Assembly (NCBI RefSeq): GCF_001649575.2
Contig: NC_051448.1
Coordinates: 17,104,109-17,168,108 of the forward strand
From: Kryptolebias marmoratus
Taxonomy: Eukaryota > Chordata > Actinopteri > Cyprinodontiformes > Rivulidae
Direction of reading: 5' to 3'
DNA length: 64,000 nt
The translations under genes and the position numbers were made by a program. Under the pieces are notes generated by a model. It was not told where the DNA came from and did not search any database. It saw only the letters and a program-made list of their open reading frames with translations. Shown here piece after piece: positions 49,501 through 59,799 of the stretch (positions are counted from its first letter, which is position 1; each line of letters opens with the position of its first letter).

Positions 49501-50330
49501 GGACTCCAAAAACTTTACAGAAGCTTCAAGTCTTCTGTCCAATCACAGAGGAGAGTCATAAAATTTATGTTTTGTCACTTCTTGTTCAAGATCCCCAAAG
49601 CTGAATTACAAAACATACGTTCATACCTGCATGTCTATGAATCCCATTTATTCACATGGTCAACAAAAAAAAATCCAGATCCTTTAGAACCCAGCCTAAC
49701 TAACAATAAAAGATGTGTAGGTTTCGTACTACCACAGTCCATAATAAAAGATGTTGACTGTTCTGGATTTTATCTCATTAAGAAATAATGATAAGAACAA
49801 AAAGTGGGAATGTTGGTAAATTTGTAAAAAAGTTTAGCCAGAGCGAAAGAGTACAAATTTTGTTTTATGGTAGAACCACAATCATGAATTTTGTTAATGA
49901 TTAAGTCCCATTCAGAAGCTGGCGAGTCTTGGCAAGAACTTCATACACAACACAGTAGAAGGTAATTTAACTGGCATGACTGGAATGTAATTAAAAAAAA
50001 AACAAAAAAACAAAACAGTTTATTACAACACCTGTGATTTTACTGTTATGACAGGCCAGTGTGCTCGTCAACAAAAAGGTCTATATCCAATTAAATAAAA
50101 AAATATTTTTATAATATATGAAACAAAGTTCAAAGTTGATTTGGCATGCATAATTGTTCAAATGCACTTATAATTCAATAAAAAAGTTGCAGCTTAAAAG
50201 CAAACTTATCACTCAAGACCAGCAGCATTTCACCTGCCTGGGTAAAAAAGTAAATATAATAATAATTTTAAGCTTTTAAAGTACCACAATTTACACCAAA
50301 AAAGGTAAATGAAAACTATATACATGTAAC
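46554..50330. other. intergenic sequence, one GC-richer unrecognised block
   Basis: The block at about 46720-47420 is richer in G+C and less repetitive than its surroundings and is interrupted by stops in all frames on both strands. It may be a decayed gene or retroelement piece, and I cannot name it. A single N is at 47136. A perfect 26-bp palindrome is at 48415-48440. A partial dispersed repeat is at 48530-48620 and a fish repeat fragment at about 49375-49490. Nothing else was seen. Confidence 0.4.
48415..48440. repeat. perfect 26-bp AT palindrome
   Basis: ATTTAAATATATT followed by its exact reverse complement. A further partial repeat of the unit continues to about 48458. Confidence 0.85.
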
Positions 50331-50639
50331 TGTATGCTTCTACAGCTCTGTGAAAAGAGCTGTGGCTGCAAGTAGAAGTCTGTGAATTAACAGAACTGCT
50401 GAGCTGGTCTTCTTCACATTGTCACTAACATGACCCATCATTCTGAGCATGATGGCTAGAGTTATCCCTTCATTCACTGAGAAACAGGGAAGGGCTCCAA
50501 CTTCTGAGGAGTGGGGCTGGCAGCAGAACGTAATTACAATAACCAAACAGCAGTCCACCTACAGGCTGCACTAATGTCAAAGGGCTACTCACATGGAGTC
50601 TACCACAAGTTTGAAATGGAGCATATCTGAACTGAGAGC

Positions 50640-51430
50640 CTCTTATTTTCAGATTCAGAGTTGTAGGTGCCATGTTTGTACATTTTTATCTCAAAGGACA
50701 TTCTACCTAGCTGGAATACTGAACGAAATGAGCCCAGTGGGTTTGCATAGTGGAGACCAAGCAGGTTGGAGTCAGACTTCAGGTCACCAGTTTGATGTGA
50801 AGTTCTATAGAAAGATTATGAAAAATTAATCAGACAGCTCTTTGAATTCCTCAGTTTGGAGGAAGAGTTTAATTCTGACCAGATTGACAAATCTGAGTAG
50901 GTAGATTGCTGTCATCTTTTAACAACTCCACAATCCAACTTTTATAATGGTTGAAACAAATTTTGAAGAGCAGACAATGGTGTCATGTTTCTGCATGATT
51001 TATGTGGAACAAATTGGAGAGAAGATTTTGCAGCAGTTGAAGAACCCAGCGATGCATCTACAAACTAACCACAAAGTAGCTGATCTTTAGACCTGGAAGC
51101 AGGGCTTTGACCTGTGCTTATTGTGAAGGTCTAAAAGACAAATCAGAACAACCTAGAAAATATATTTGGGAGGGGTGGGGGGTGGATTTGTGTTATTTTT
51201 TTCTCCTTTTTACCTTTGTGAGATGGCTGTAACTCACACCAGTCAACATGACAAGGCACCACACCCTAATGAAAAAACAGTCCTAACTACAGCAGCTCAA
51301 CAGAAACTAACCAACACAGCAATCCCACTCCTTACCCCGAGGCAATCAAACCAACCTTATTTTCTTGAGCTGCTACCATCAGAAACAGCAAGTGAAAGAC
51401 TTGCAAACACTGCAGGTTAGTAGCACTGAC
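50640..51430 (-). pseudogene. decayed tandem copy of the secreted-protein gene
   Basis: On the - strand this region parallels the gene at 52177-53545. At 51214-51265 the signal-peptide exon is recognisable: same TTTTCATTAG acceptor, GGTGTGG...TTGTCATG, and a GTAAA donor. It is 52 nt instead of 56, which breaks the frame. At 51329-51375 the first exon and its GGTAAGGAG donor align, but the ATGATGG start is replaced by ATAAGG. A CCAATCA box upstream (about 51430) is conserved. At about 50640-50800 part of the large exon aligns (CAGATTCAG, CTCAAAGGA, GAGACCA). The exon corresponding to 53015-53296 is not found, and a dispersed repeat occupies part of the gap. Non-functional tandem duplicate. Confidence 0.65.
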
Positions 51431-51439
51431 CAATCAGAA

Positions 51440-52150
51440 TACAAGTTAATGATACACAGCTGCTGGACAATCTTGATTACGATGGCACCATCCACCCCTT
51501 TTCTATACAAGCATTACCTTGTGCAGGGTATGATTGTTGATCCAAACAGCTAGATGGTATTGTCCAGTTTACCCCTCCTCCCAAAAAAGTGGTGGAGTAG
51601 GTGGATGATGTTTGCCTTTTATTTGGATGGTTTTAAATATGGCATCTTTAAATAATAAAATCAATTTTCATCAGAAGCCACTTAACTTTCAGTTTATTCT
51701 TCTAATATTTAAAATCTGAGTCCAGTCTCAAAAAAGTTTATCATAAACAAACTGCATTTTTATTACGTACAGATTTGTTTTTATAAGTAGGTCATGTTTT
51801 GATAAAACCTTTAGCCAGTATTATAGTTTAAAAAAAACAAAACAACAAAACATTAGGTGTCACTTCATTTGTCAACAATTGACAAATGAATTAGGTACAA
51901 CTTATCAGTTTCCTTTTAATACATACAAGTTCTACATAATGAAATATACTAAAGTCCTGGTGTAAATCTTAGCCAACATGTACTTGCAACAACAAATAGT
52001 TGTTTTAAAGTCTTTAGTTACCCAGCTTGTCAAAATCAGTACATGTAAAGATTTTATACATGTTAGGTTTTACAAGCTGCACCAAAAAAACTGGCAAATG
52101 TAGATGGCTAATTAGTGTCACTGAACAAGCTGAACACAAAATGTTTAATA
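51440..52150. other. AT-rich spacer between the tandem copies
   Basis: No gene was seen. It contains a perfect hairpin with 12-bp arms and a 3-nt loop at 51864-51890 (TTCATTTGTCAA and its complement). Confidence 0.6.
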
Positions 52151-52155
52151 AGAAT

Positions 52156-52161
52156 TTTATT
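52156..52161 (-). terminator. polyadenylation signal AATAAA (- strand)
   Basis: A canonical hexamer 16 bases past the predicted stop of the secreted-protein gene, followed by T/GT-rich sequence on the - strand. It supports the short terminal exon at 52185 and below. Confidence 0.65.
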
Positions 52162-52176
52162 GAATACCTAGAGCAG

Positions 52177-52185
52177 TCAGGCAAT
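52177..52185 (-). CDS. secreted Pro/Tyr-rich protein, exon 5 (last codons)
   Basis: A long T-rich tract and TACTACTACAG acceptor precede an exon that adds Ile-Ala and a TGA stop, followed at once by AATAAA. The alternative is that exon 4 is not spliced at 52357 and reads three codons on to a TAA at 52345. Both give nearly the same protein. Confidence 0.55.
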   Translation of the reverse strand: MA

Positions 52186-52356
52186 CTGTAGTAGTAGATG
52201 AAGAAACAAACAAAAAAAAAATGCAATGTTTCAGCCTTTTTAGATGGCAAGATAACCAGAACTTTTCACATCGGTCAGTCAGGTCACTTGTTCATAAGCT
52301 GCCCAAATAGAATATTTTCAGACCAGTTTAACTGTAGGACTGGGTTATACAATTAC

Positions 52357-52889
52357 CTCAATACCATAGAAGGGTTTTTCAACACTTCGTCGTACTGGTC
52401 GTCTGAGATACTTTATACTCCTGGGGTCACGAAAGGGGTCCAACGGCTTACTGGGGCCATCAGGAGCACCTATAGAGTTGTGCCACTGGTTCTTCCCATG
52501 TTCAAAACTATCAGTGGAAAGGGTGTATGTGCCTGGGGGATGAGGCCTGGTCATCAACATATAATCCACAAAAGGGTAACCGAGCCGATATCTATCCAAA
52601 AGTGCACGCAGTGCCAGTGGGCTGCTGATAGGAAGCCTGTTCAGAGCTGGAACAGGAACTGGGAGGTACTGGGAAGGAGGGGTTTGCTCTTCAGATTCAG
52701 TGTCATAGTTCCCATGTTCGTAGGTTTTTTCCTCAAAGGAGAAGTCACCAGGCTGAAATACAGGAAGAAATGGGACTGGTGGGCTCACATAATGAAGACC
52801 AGGTGGTTGAGGACTGGAGGCAAACTTTGAGTCATCAGGAGATGCAGCTTCATGAAAGAAAGGGCCTGGTGGTTTTACTGCCCAGGTAG
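52357..52889 (-). CDS. secreted Pro/Tyr-rich protein, exon 4 (large)
   Basis: Encodes about 177 residues, starting AWAVK-like after a TTTTAAG acceptor (phase 1) and ending GAG|GTAATT. The frame is open throughout. It is rich in Pro and acidic/aromatic residues (PPGPFFHEAASPDDSKF, then FSFEEKTYEHGNYDTES), with LALRALLDRYRLGYPFVDY, PGTYTLSTDSFEHGKNQWH and a basic stretch KYLRRPVRRSVEKP near the C-terminus that could be a protease-processing region. No Cys. No family was recognised. Without the final splice the frame closes at a TAA at 52345-52347. The + strand open frame over this region is its antisense shadow. Confidence 0.75.
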
Positions 52890-53014
52890 CTTAAAACAAA
52901 AGACAATATAGCAACAAGTTGACATCAAGAGTTACAATGTAGCCAGCTTCTCTATTAATAGAAAAAAAAAAAAAAAAAAAAGGGACAAACATGCTTTCTT
53001 AATAGATCACATAC

Positions 53015-53296
53015 CTTGTAATGGGGGAACTGGAGGTCTTGACTGTGTTGAGCCTGACGGAGAGCTGCCATCATATTGTGAATATTCAGGTGCCGTGTAC
53101 GCATCATAGCTATAAAAATCAGGTGCTTGTCTCATCTGAGCACTAGGTTGAATGTATTCAGGTTGTTCATAAGGAGCAGACTGGAAAACTGGATATGCAG
53201 CTGACGAACCAGAGCCTGCTTGTGCAAATCCACTAGGAGGTACTCCAGCAGAACCAGAGGAAAAGTCCACATTGTAACCACTATAAGGATCCAAAG
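53015..53296 (-). CDS. secreted Pro/Tyr-rich protein, exon 3
   Basis: Encodes 93 full residues between a CATAG acceptor and an ACAAG|GTATGT donor, phase 1 at both ends. Low-complexity composition rich in Ser, Gly, Ala, Pro, Tyr and Gln: DPYSGYNVDFSSGSAG, PYEQPEYIQPSAQ, DFYSYDAYTAPEYSQYDG. Such Tyr/Pro/Gln-rich sequence is typical of extracellular structural or coat proteins. Cysteine-free. Confidence 0.8.
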
Positions 53297-53385
53297 CTAT
53301 GCAGTGAGAAGTTATTAGCATAAGTGGGCAGGGATAACCGAGTGTTTGTGCATGCATGTACAAGTGGGTCAAAAGGTATATTTAC

Positions 53386-53441
53386 CTTTCTTTGTGGGGT
53401 AGCCATTGACTGCACCATTCAGCATGACAAGTAGCCACACC
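53386..53441 (-). CDS. secreted Pro/Tyr-rich protein, exon 2 (signal peptide)
   Basis: A 56-nt exon between TTTTCATTAG and AAAG|GTAAAT. It encodes VWLLVMLNGAVNGYPTKK, the hydrophobic core and likely cleavage region (after Asn-Gly) of a signal peptide, joined in frame to exons 1 and 3. Confidence 0.8.
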
Positions 53442-53519
53442 CTAATGAAAAACAGAAGATCAAATTACAAATACTTCTAAAACCTAAAAACACTAGCCAA
53501 ACAGCAGCTCACTTCTTAC

Positions 53520-53545
53520 CCTGAAGAAACCAAGACAGCCATCAT
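53520..53545 (-). CDS. secreted Pro/Tyr-rich protein, exon 1 (start)
   Basis: Start of a five-exon - strand gene of about 301 residues. It reads ATG ATG GCT GTC..., giving MMAVLVSSG, then a GG|GTAAGA donor. Joined to exon 2 it gives a signal peptide of about 23 residues followed by mature sequence YPTKKALDPYSGYN. Predicted secreted, with no membrane segment, no Cys and a Pro/Tyr/Ser-rich body. Intron phases are 2,1,1,0, unlike the all-phase-0 pattern of secretory calcium-binding phosphoproteins. The upstream region has an inverted CCAAT (53617-53621) shared with the decayed copy. I do not recognise the family. An extracellular coat, matrix or reproductive-tract protein is possible. Confidence 0.72.
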
Positions 53546-53616
53546 GTCGGATGAGCTGTTCTACTGCCAGTGTCACATAAACCTGGTGGATAAATGTTTC
53601 AAGTGAGCTGCACTGA

Positions 53617-53621
53617 CCAAT
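53617..53621 (-). promoter_or_regulatory. inverted CCAAT box of the secreted-protein gene
   Basis: ATTGG on the - strand, 72 bp upstream of the start codon. The surrounding TGACCAATCA is conserved in the tandem copy at about 51.43 kb, which suggests it belongs to the duplicated promoter. Confidence 0.45.
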
Positions 53622-53699
53622 CACCACATCACAAGTTAACAACACACAGCTGCCAGGCATTAACCCTGATGAAGGTGGCTACCTGATGTCAAATGTAAG

Positions 53700-56100
53700 G
53701 GTTTTAAAGTTGGACCATATGCTTTTTTTCTTACACATATATTTTTACAGTGGAACAGCATTTTGGGCTATCCTGAAAAATGCAGTATCCAGCAATAACT
53801 TTTTGATAGTTTATAGTTTTCTTTCTATGCCAAAGTTGTATTTAATATGCACTTCAGCAAACCACAAATATTCAAGTTTTTAGTTGACAGAATAGTAAGA
53901 AAACTAACTTTTTGCTTAAAATGGTGAAATATGAAGCTTCACCAAAAAACATTTTTAGAGACTTCATTTAGCTGACACAAAACACTGTCGTTTTAAGTTT
54001 TTTGCTTTTCACCTCAATCAGCTGGTTAAGGTTAGGCTTTAAAATCGAATGTTTTGGGCTAGGAAAACATGACAAGCCTTGAACATCTGAAACAGCCTTT
54101 ATGTGTTCATTATATTATACAGATTCTAATTTTGTGTGTTTTATAATTAATTTTTAAAATAAACTTATGTGTGGCATGCATTTAAAAGAATCGACCTCAA
54201 AAAACAATAAAAATGTCAGCAAAAACACCAATTAGTTTTGCTTTAGGTTTATTTACCAAGAGACCAGCTTGGTAATACAATTATTGGAATAAAGTTTTGT
54301 GTTGCCTCTTTTATGGTTTGAATTTTAATTTAATAATTAAAAAAATAAAAAATAAATAAAAATATGTGCAAACTAAGAGACCAGTTGTCTTGTCTCTCAA
54401 GAAAATATGAGCGCAATGAAACATTACTCCAGCAACTCATGCATGCACTTTTCAGTTTGATTATCATATCAAGAAGAAAACTTTGACACAAAGAACATAT
54501 CCTGCAGAAGAACCGTACAACGTGTGAGAAACCTCAATGTGTTTGATTGAGCACATCTTTTCGTTAAGATCTCGGTCCTCTATACCCCAGCTTGAGACTG
54601 TGCCAAATGTGCCATGGTTCTGCATTGTGACAATTTCCGGCTCTTCAAATGTGTATTTCCTGGCTTTCTAATCAGAATGCTATTTTGTATCTCAAAAGGG
54701 GCTCCCATTCAGCTCAGCATTAACAGCCCTCGTCTGTGATAATGTGGATGCTTCGGGCCATAGGCCACCAGCTGCATCCACTTGTCAGTCTTTGGTACAG
54801 ATGCCCTGTCTGTCTGCTGTGTGAATGAAACTCATGGACTAAATTGGCACTTATTGTGAAGAATGATTTTACGTACGCATTTTAATATGCCTCATCCAAT
54901 TCCTTAACCCGGTTTAATTTTGTCTACTGACAGCTATCTGAAATTTGAAAATTATTTCAATGGAAAGCCTTAAATGGACGGTGGAGCCCAAATGGGGAGG
55001 CTGAAAACTCAAACACTCTCAAGCAATTAATCCAAATCTGCAGGATTTTTTTTTGGGCATCATATTAGTTTCTCACACAAATCAAATGACAAGAACTCAG
55101 TTACGATGGATCAATAATTCAGCATTCTCAATTATGCTTTAATTGTAAGAAGCAATATCATTCAATCTTATTGTGAGGAGAGGTGTTGTTGTTGTGCAGA
55201 GCTTTAGCTGATTGTTTATATGAGATTAGAGCTGTGTATCGGGGAAAAGATCAAGCAATGTCACAGAGCCTTGAATAGCCAGCGAGTGACACGTGCATAG
55301 ACACACTCGGGCACAGTTTCAAGTACACTCCCCAATACACACACACACGCACACTCTTGATGACACAAACACATAACATAAAGCCAAATGCTGCCACTAA
55401 AATTTGCATGGTGCTCAGTAATGCATTAGTGAACATCACTTGGCAATCTGTTCATACGGGCTTAATTGGATTTTAATACCGCCTCTGATCTTGTTTTCTA
55501 ATTAACGGCGGTGGCTGGCAACCAAGCAGAACCATGCACCCAGCAACACCTTTGATCCCGGCCATATGGAGTTCCTCCAAGCACGCCGGGGATGTAAAAA
55601 TCCCTCACCTAGACGTGGGCGAACAACAGGCCCCTGAATCAAAATGGATGGGGTGAGGAGAATGAAGGTGTGGATGGGGGGTGGTGTGTGTGTGTGTAGG
55701 GGGGTGGGCAGTGGCATGTGTCATCCACACATCGTGGCGGTACTGGTATTGATTAATTTCTCTCACGATCAGTTGTGATCACAGATACATAAAACATGAG
55801 ATGGGGGACTGAATGCCTGTACACCTTATCATCCATGCTGCCATTCGACACCCCTTCATTGCTACAGGGAAATGTCAATAGCTTTTCTAATCTGTTTACT
55901 TCTCCCCTTGTGGCCACTGCTTTATGCTTTTGATGAAGGGCTGCCAAAAATGTGTCCTATTTTACCCTTGCTTTTTCTGTTTTGGCAGAGAAAGTGTCTG
56001 TATTAACTTTACATTTGCATATTCGCCCTGCATCTCCTATTTTCCTATCTAAAAGTTCATCACCACAACACCAAGTGCAATTTTTAAATTTCTTATTATC
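53700..56100. other. intergenic sequence with conserved-looking blocks
   Basis: No gene was seen. About 54560-55240 is unique, free of simple repeats, and carries many homeodomain-type cores (TAATCA, CAATTA, TTTAATTG) and a CAGCTG-type E-box context. This is the look of conserved non-coding elements that surround BCL11 genes in vertebrates. A short (CA)n is at 55338-55354. Regulatory function is inference. Confidence 0.35.
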
Positions 56101-56109
56101 AAACAGATA

Positions 56110-56800
56110 TTAAGGCCCCTTCTACACTACTCCAAATATATTTAAACGTTTTTTTTTTTCCCTCTGTTCACCCATTCTAACAAAACTGTTAAAATACCCA
56201 ATCCATGAGAACATCCACATTAACAACATATCATAACACAGAGAAAGAACACTTTCACTTGGCTAATGATCTTGATCTTGGTTTGGCTAATGATCCCCCC
56301 AAAACTTTTACCTTTTACCGTTTCTTCTCATGACAACAGGGTCAGAGTAAAGTGAAACAAACCCAGAAAAACTGTTAAAAACAGCTCATATTTATTTGTT
56401 TCTAGTGCACAAAGCAATAGTGAGTGTGCAAAACAGCCTCCTATACTTTTTAAAAATCTCGGATTTGGAAACTGTTTTTTAAATAACTTTTTCACACCAA
56501 AAATGAGTATGGTTGAGATGTGTAGATGGGACTTCAGATGAGGGACTAATTTCTAAATGCATGAACAGTTTATCTAGACTTAACAGAGCAAAGAGAGACC
56601 AACCTTAAATAAGCTAAGAAGATACAACAACAATGTATCATCCACACTACTACAGATAGTTTTAAAAAAAGACTTTCTGCCGTGTTTGCACTTTGTGTCC
56701 ACACATAAACTTAGTTTTTGGTGAGAAAAAACAGATTTTTAAAATCACATTTTAAAGTGGGGAAAAAGTGCTTGTATAAAATTTACTTTAAGGGGACAGT
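56110..56800. repeat. partial copies of the CCCTGTCCACA-type repeat
   Basis: CCCCTTCTACACTACTCC (56116) and CATCCACACTACTACAGATAG (56640) with GACTTTCTGC match the ends of the repeat at 25905-26165. Both are degraded. Confidence 0.5.
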
Positions 56801-59280
56801 GTGTTCAAGTCTTACCCTCCTTACTATTTAAACTTTGCATTGTCAGACTGTGGTTCACTGACAAAAAGAACAATTCTATTAATAGTATCAAAAATAACTT
56901 CTTTCAGGCATTTTAGTAAATCTTTAAATGTGTCCACCTTTTGACCACTCCTGTTTTTTTGCTCTCTAACAATGAAAATTTGAAAATTTGCTTTTGGGCT
57001 GCTGAAGTTTTCCCCCACATACAGCTCAAAACAGTTTTATTTTTGATAGAAGATTTGGAAACTTTCAATTTATCAACTGCTGCAGAATTACTGAGTACAC
57101 AATAAAATTTGGTTGTTCTTAGACAACCATCTTCTCTTAGAGCTAAATTTTTATGGCAGTCAGTCCTGCATGATTAGGGGTAAAAGAAAAAAATGTTTTC
57201 CGCATTGCAGTTTATATTTTGTATGATTATTCCAGCAAACTATTTGACAATGTATGCAAAACAGAAAACATTTATTTTAATCCTTTGACACATTAATTTT
57301 GTTAGACTTTTAGGTTTAAATGAACCAAACCTTTTTAAGTTTTCCATGTGTGAAGTTACTGACTTGTGAGGAATTGTATAAAAGCTTTCTCCTGGTGGCA
57401 CTCTCAATGAGTACTCTTTCTTTAATACAAAAGCTTAATCCCCAGGTTGCCAACAAAGTGGTATTACATACTCACAGTTTGCTCTTTAAATCATTAAATG
57501 CTCACAAGCTGCATGGACTCATAATTTCTTCTTTTAATGTGAATATTTGAATAATGGTCATTTTACATGTCACATATATTGAACAACCTTCATGTAAAAG
57601 ATTTTAAAATCTTGCTTGTTCTGACATATTGAGGACACTATGGCATAGACAGCATTTAAAGAAACTGTATGAGCAGTTCTGTTGCCAGGTGGAAGAGGTC
57701 ACTGGTTTTGTTTCCTCTGGATAGTTATGATTTTGACATCAGGTGAGAGTAATGATAATACATGAGACAATATGGCAGCCATCCATGCATAGTGATGTTG
57801 GTTAGCTCAGCAAGCTGTCATTTTACTGCTGTCTGACAGAAAGCAGCTAATTAACTATGCATATTAATTAAAAAACCTGAGATCTACAACAGCTGATTGA
57901 CAACCAGGAGGGTGGTATTTCTAAAGGGTGTCAAATTTTTGGTGTGTTGACAGTTAACAGTACTTAATTGTAAGTTTGCATTAAAGTGCACTGTTAGACT
58001 TAAACTAGGTTTGGTGATTGTTAAATAGAGATATATCTTTAAGTGTTCATCCTGGCAGCAGTAGTTTCTGTTAAAGGCAGTGTGACTCCTCATTGGCTGT
58101 CATGTTGCTGTTTGCCAAATAACTCAGACACTCTGACATGAAATGGCCTTCTACAACAATGGTAAAAAAAGGAAGGCCTTAAAGGCCTTGCCAGAGATTG
58201 CACCTAAATAATGTTGCTTTTCTGCATGCTGCTTGTTTGTCCTTCACAGGGCAATTATTTGAACAAGGTGTATGTGTTTTTTGAAGAGGACTGTGACGTA
58301 TTGTGCCCGGATAATGACTAGAGATGCATTAAGACTAAAGTGGGGATTCTAATGAAGATGGTTGACAAGGCTCGAAGGCCTTCTCTCTCTATTATGAAAG
58401 GTTTTCTTTTGATGAAAAGAGAATTCCTTGCCCTCCTTAAATGATCAACTTGTCCTTCGACCTTAGCATATCACAAAGTTTCTCATCTCTCTATCAAAGA
58501 CACTTTCAAGCACACTGAACACTGCATTTGCTTAAGTGCCATATTTGATTTAAGAGCCCTTTCTTTTAAAGCCTAATGGATGACAGGAACGGAAAGTGGT
58601 CTTAGCTGACTTTTGAAACAATAACATGCTAATATCCACCCAACGCTAACAGGGTTGGATGCCTGCCATGTCTGCATAAAAAATGTCAGTAGAGAAGCCA
58701 GTTGAAAGTGTTAAGTAGCTTCATATACATTAAAGCAGTGTGCTTGAACATCTTTTGCTACACCAGGTCAGCTATGTACAATGAGCTCAGGTGTCATGGT
58801 GCTAAAACATAAAATGTATGTTAATACACATATTAGAACATGATTTGTATTAGCTTTTCATTCAGTTTTTCTATGGGTAACATGACATTGATATACCTGT
58901 TTCAGACATCAGTTTAGGCCCCCTTCACACAGGATGACAACCTCATTGCAATGTAAAAAATAAGCCAGAACATGGATGGTCTTTGCTGGGTTATGGTCAG
59001 GTCTTTAGGTGTGTATGAAGAATGCAGTGGGCTTCCCTTTACACATGATAGAGCTTGAGAAGTTGTGGAGGGTTTAAGCATGGACAAAACTTCTTAAGCA
59101 AAGTCATGGTAGTTTATCACTGTGGTGACAGTGTACCTCGGTCCTGCCTGGCAGAGAATCTATGACGTAGGGCTTGTGTGCATTCTCATGGCTTGATCGT
59201 CAAAAAATTGAAAAAGACTGGCCACCCTGACCTAATGCCTAGCCTATCACATGACTGTGACAGGGCACAGAAACAAACTA
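56801..59280. other. intergenic sequence with conserved-looking blocks
   Basis: No gene was seen. About 57730-57890 (CAGCTAATTAACTATGCATATTAATTAA-like AT sites, split here by its length) and 58150-58640 look like unique regulatory DNA. The remainder is AT-rich and featureless. Confidence 0.35.
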
Positions 59281-59289
59281 GTGCAAACT

Positions 59290-59600
59290 CAATCTTCTTT
59301 TTCTTCTTTCAGCTGTTCCCTTTTCAGGGGTCGCCACAGTAAATCATGCTCCCCACTAAGGAGCACAGGCCAGTGTATCTCTCGTGCCAATTCCAAGCCC
59401 AGGTAATTGGTGAGGGCTGTGTCAGGAAGGGCATCCGGCGTAAAACACTTTTGCCAAAACAAACACGTGAGCTCATCCAAGCGAGTGCAGACTTGATACC
59501 CATGGCAATGGCATTGTGATAACGTGAGCGTGTGCATAGCTGCGGTCCAAGCACGCCATGCCAGACTGAGGCCCAAGGCGTTGGGTGACTGTGGGTGCCT
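59290..59600 (-). repeat. fish interspersed repeat fragment
   Basis: TCCCTTTTCAGGGGTCGCC followed by CAGGAAGGGCATCCGGCGTA and TTTTGCCAAAACAAACACGTG is a widespread fish repeat, possibly the end of a retroelement. The two overlapping - strand open frames here are repeat-derived and not treated as a gene. Confidence 0.55.
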
Positions 59601-59799
59601 ATGGTAGTATCAGCATGGGAACATGCTGCAGGTGAGGTGTGGTGAGAGCACAGGAGAATGTATTGGGGATGCAGAAAATAGCCAGGAAGAATGTATTTGA
59701 GAGTAGCAGCATTATGAATGCCTACACTCTGAAGAAGGTTTTCCAAATTCTCCGTGGTCCAGCCATGTTCCAATAGGTCATGTAGGTTGTGGAGCGCTT

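Noticed and set aside
52198..52830. 210-codon + strand open frame
   Set aside because: Antisense to exon 4 of the - strand secreted-protein gene, which has coherent splice sites, a signal peptide and a poly(A) signal.
59324..59773. 149-codon - strand frame
   Set aside because: Lies over a common fish interspersed repeat and has no family features.
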